From: Candidatus Alistipes stercoravium
Lineage (GTDB): Bacteria > Bacteroidota > Bacteroidia > Bacteroidales > Rikenellaceae
NCBI GenBank assembly: GCA_019119615.1
Contig: DWWQ01000063.1
Location: 1-32,528, forward strand
DNA length: 32,528 nt
Direction: 5' to 3'
Shown here piece by piece: positions 32,134 through 32,528 of the stretch. The notes under the pieces were generated by a model that saw nothing but the letters and a program-made list of their open reading frames with translations, was not told the origin of the DNA and made no database searches. Position 1 is the first letter of the stretch. Each line of letters begins with the position of its first letter. The position numbers and the translations under genes are program-made.

Positions 32134-32528
32134 ATGCAGAAACTACTCTTCATACTCCTTTTCCTCGTTGCCGCCACGGAGGCCGGAGCGCAGCAGCTGC
32201 CCGAACGGAGCCTGGTGCGCAAGGGAAACCGGCAGTACAACAAGGGCAACTACGAGGAGGCGATCGGCCGCTACGAGGAGGCGCTCAAGACGGTGCCGGG
32301 GCTCTACGAGGCGACCTACAACCTCGGCAACGCCCTCTACAAGGCCGAGCGTTTCGACCGCGCGGAGCAGACCCTCGCACAGGCGGCCGCCGACACGCTG
32401 CGCAGCGATGCGGAGCGCGCCGAAGCTTTCTACAACCTCGGCAACGCCCAGTTCAGGCAGAAGAAGTACAAGGAGGCGCTCGAAAGCTACAAGCAGTCGC
32501 TGCGGCTGAATCCCGGAGACATGGAGGC
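32134..32528 (+). CDS. TPR protein, BatC-like (3' end outside the window)
   Basis: The visible 131 residues start with a signal peptide (MQKLLFILLFLVAATEAGAQ). They contain at least two tetratricopeptide repeats: GNRQYNKGNYEEAIGRYEEA (31-50), with YNLGNALYKAERFDRAEQTL after it, and later FYNLGNAQFRQKKYKEALES. This is the pattern of BatC, a periplasmic TPR protein of the Bat aerotolerance cluster. It follows the BatD-like gene by 11 bases. In the classical cluster two von Willebrand A membrane proteins (BatA, BatB) lie between; they are not present here before this gene. The gene is cut by the window edge. Confidence 0.8.
   Translation, partial: MQKLLFILLFLVAATEAGAQQLPERSLVRKGNRQYNKGNYEEAIGRYEEALKTVPGLYEATYNLGNALYKAERFDRAEQTLAQAAADTLRSDAERAEAFYNLGNAQFRQKKYKEALESYKQSLRLNPGDME

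Noticed and set aside
1..32528. Mobile element, prophage, CRISPR or defence-system search
   Set aside because: I found no transposase, integrase, phage structural gene, regularly spaced repeats, or attachment-site repeats around the tRNA. Gene content and base composition are uniform.

Overview
The window is a gene-dense, high-GC stretch of a Bacteroidota chromosome. Most intergenic regions carry a TAnnTTTG -7 element, several with a TTTG or TTG about 20 bases upstream, which is the sigma-factor signature of this phylum. Purine-rich Shine-Dalgarno sequences are largely absent. Lineage-typical genes are present: an EF-G paralog with an altered GTPase centre, a PiT permease fused to a PhoU-like domain, a DUF4924-like protein and a moxR/DUF58/Bat cluster. 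Together with the GC-rich codon use this suggests a Rikenellaceae member such as Alistipes; the genus is inference. I see no prophage, IS element, CRISPR array or recognisable defence island.

Layout. At 1-1200 a ROK sugar kinase (-) diverges from a rightward unit at 1200-4680 of a polyprenyl synthetase, a U32 protein and a membrane acyltransferase-like protein, closed by a strong terminator. At 4680-5060 there is a small predicted membrane protein behind a textbook promoter. At 5160-7720 lie a 14-TM drug/H+ antiporter and a secreted LD-carboxypeptidase, 3 bases apart. Then come aminopeptidase P (7887-9278), EF-G2 (9527-11683) and the PiT/PhoU fusion with a DUF4924-like gene (11859-14685). A leftward tandem-GNAT gene and rpmH (14797-16079) face away from murA and tdk (16256-18245).

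A leftward cstA plus an unknown helical protein (18388-20542) are followed by tRNA-Thr(CGT) and a single GNAT (20740-21541). The leftward block 21609-29159 splits into two units. uvrD/pcrA, a family 2 glycosyltransferase and nth are chained by 1- and 4-base overlaps and end at a terminator. nrnA, a LysR regulator and yeiH then restart from a promoter that overlaps that terminator. From 29269 to the edge runs moxR, DUF58, a membrane-anchored BatD-like protein and a truncated TPR gene (batC-like).

How the genes work together. Most are housekeeping: isoprenoids, peptidoglycan (murA, LD-carboxypeptidase), nucleotide salvage (tdk), RNA turnover (nrnA), DNA repair (uvrD, nth) and translation (rpmH, tRNA, EF-G2). 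EF-G2 and CstA are both linked to nutrient limitation in other bacteria. The most rewarding points are the EF-G2 active-site changes, the Cys-to-Asp MurA, the glycosyltransferase inside a translationally coupled repair operon, the small membrane protein, the terminator/promoter overlap before nrnA, a palindrome upstream of the phosphate permease, and a Bat cluster without batA/batB in the usual place. No completely new multi-gene system could be demonstrated from sequence alone.
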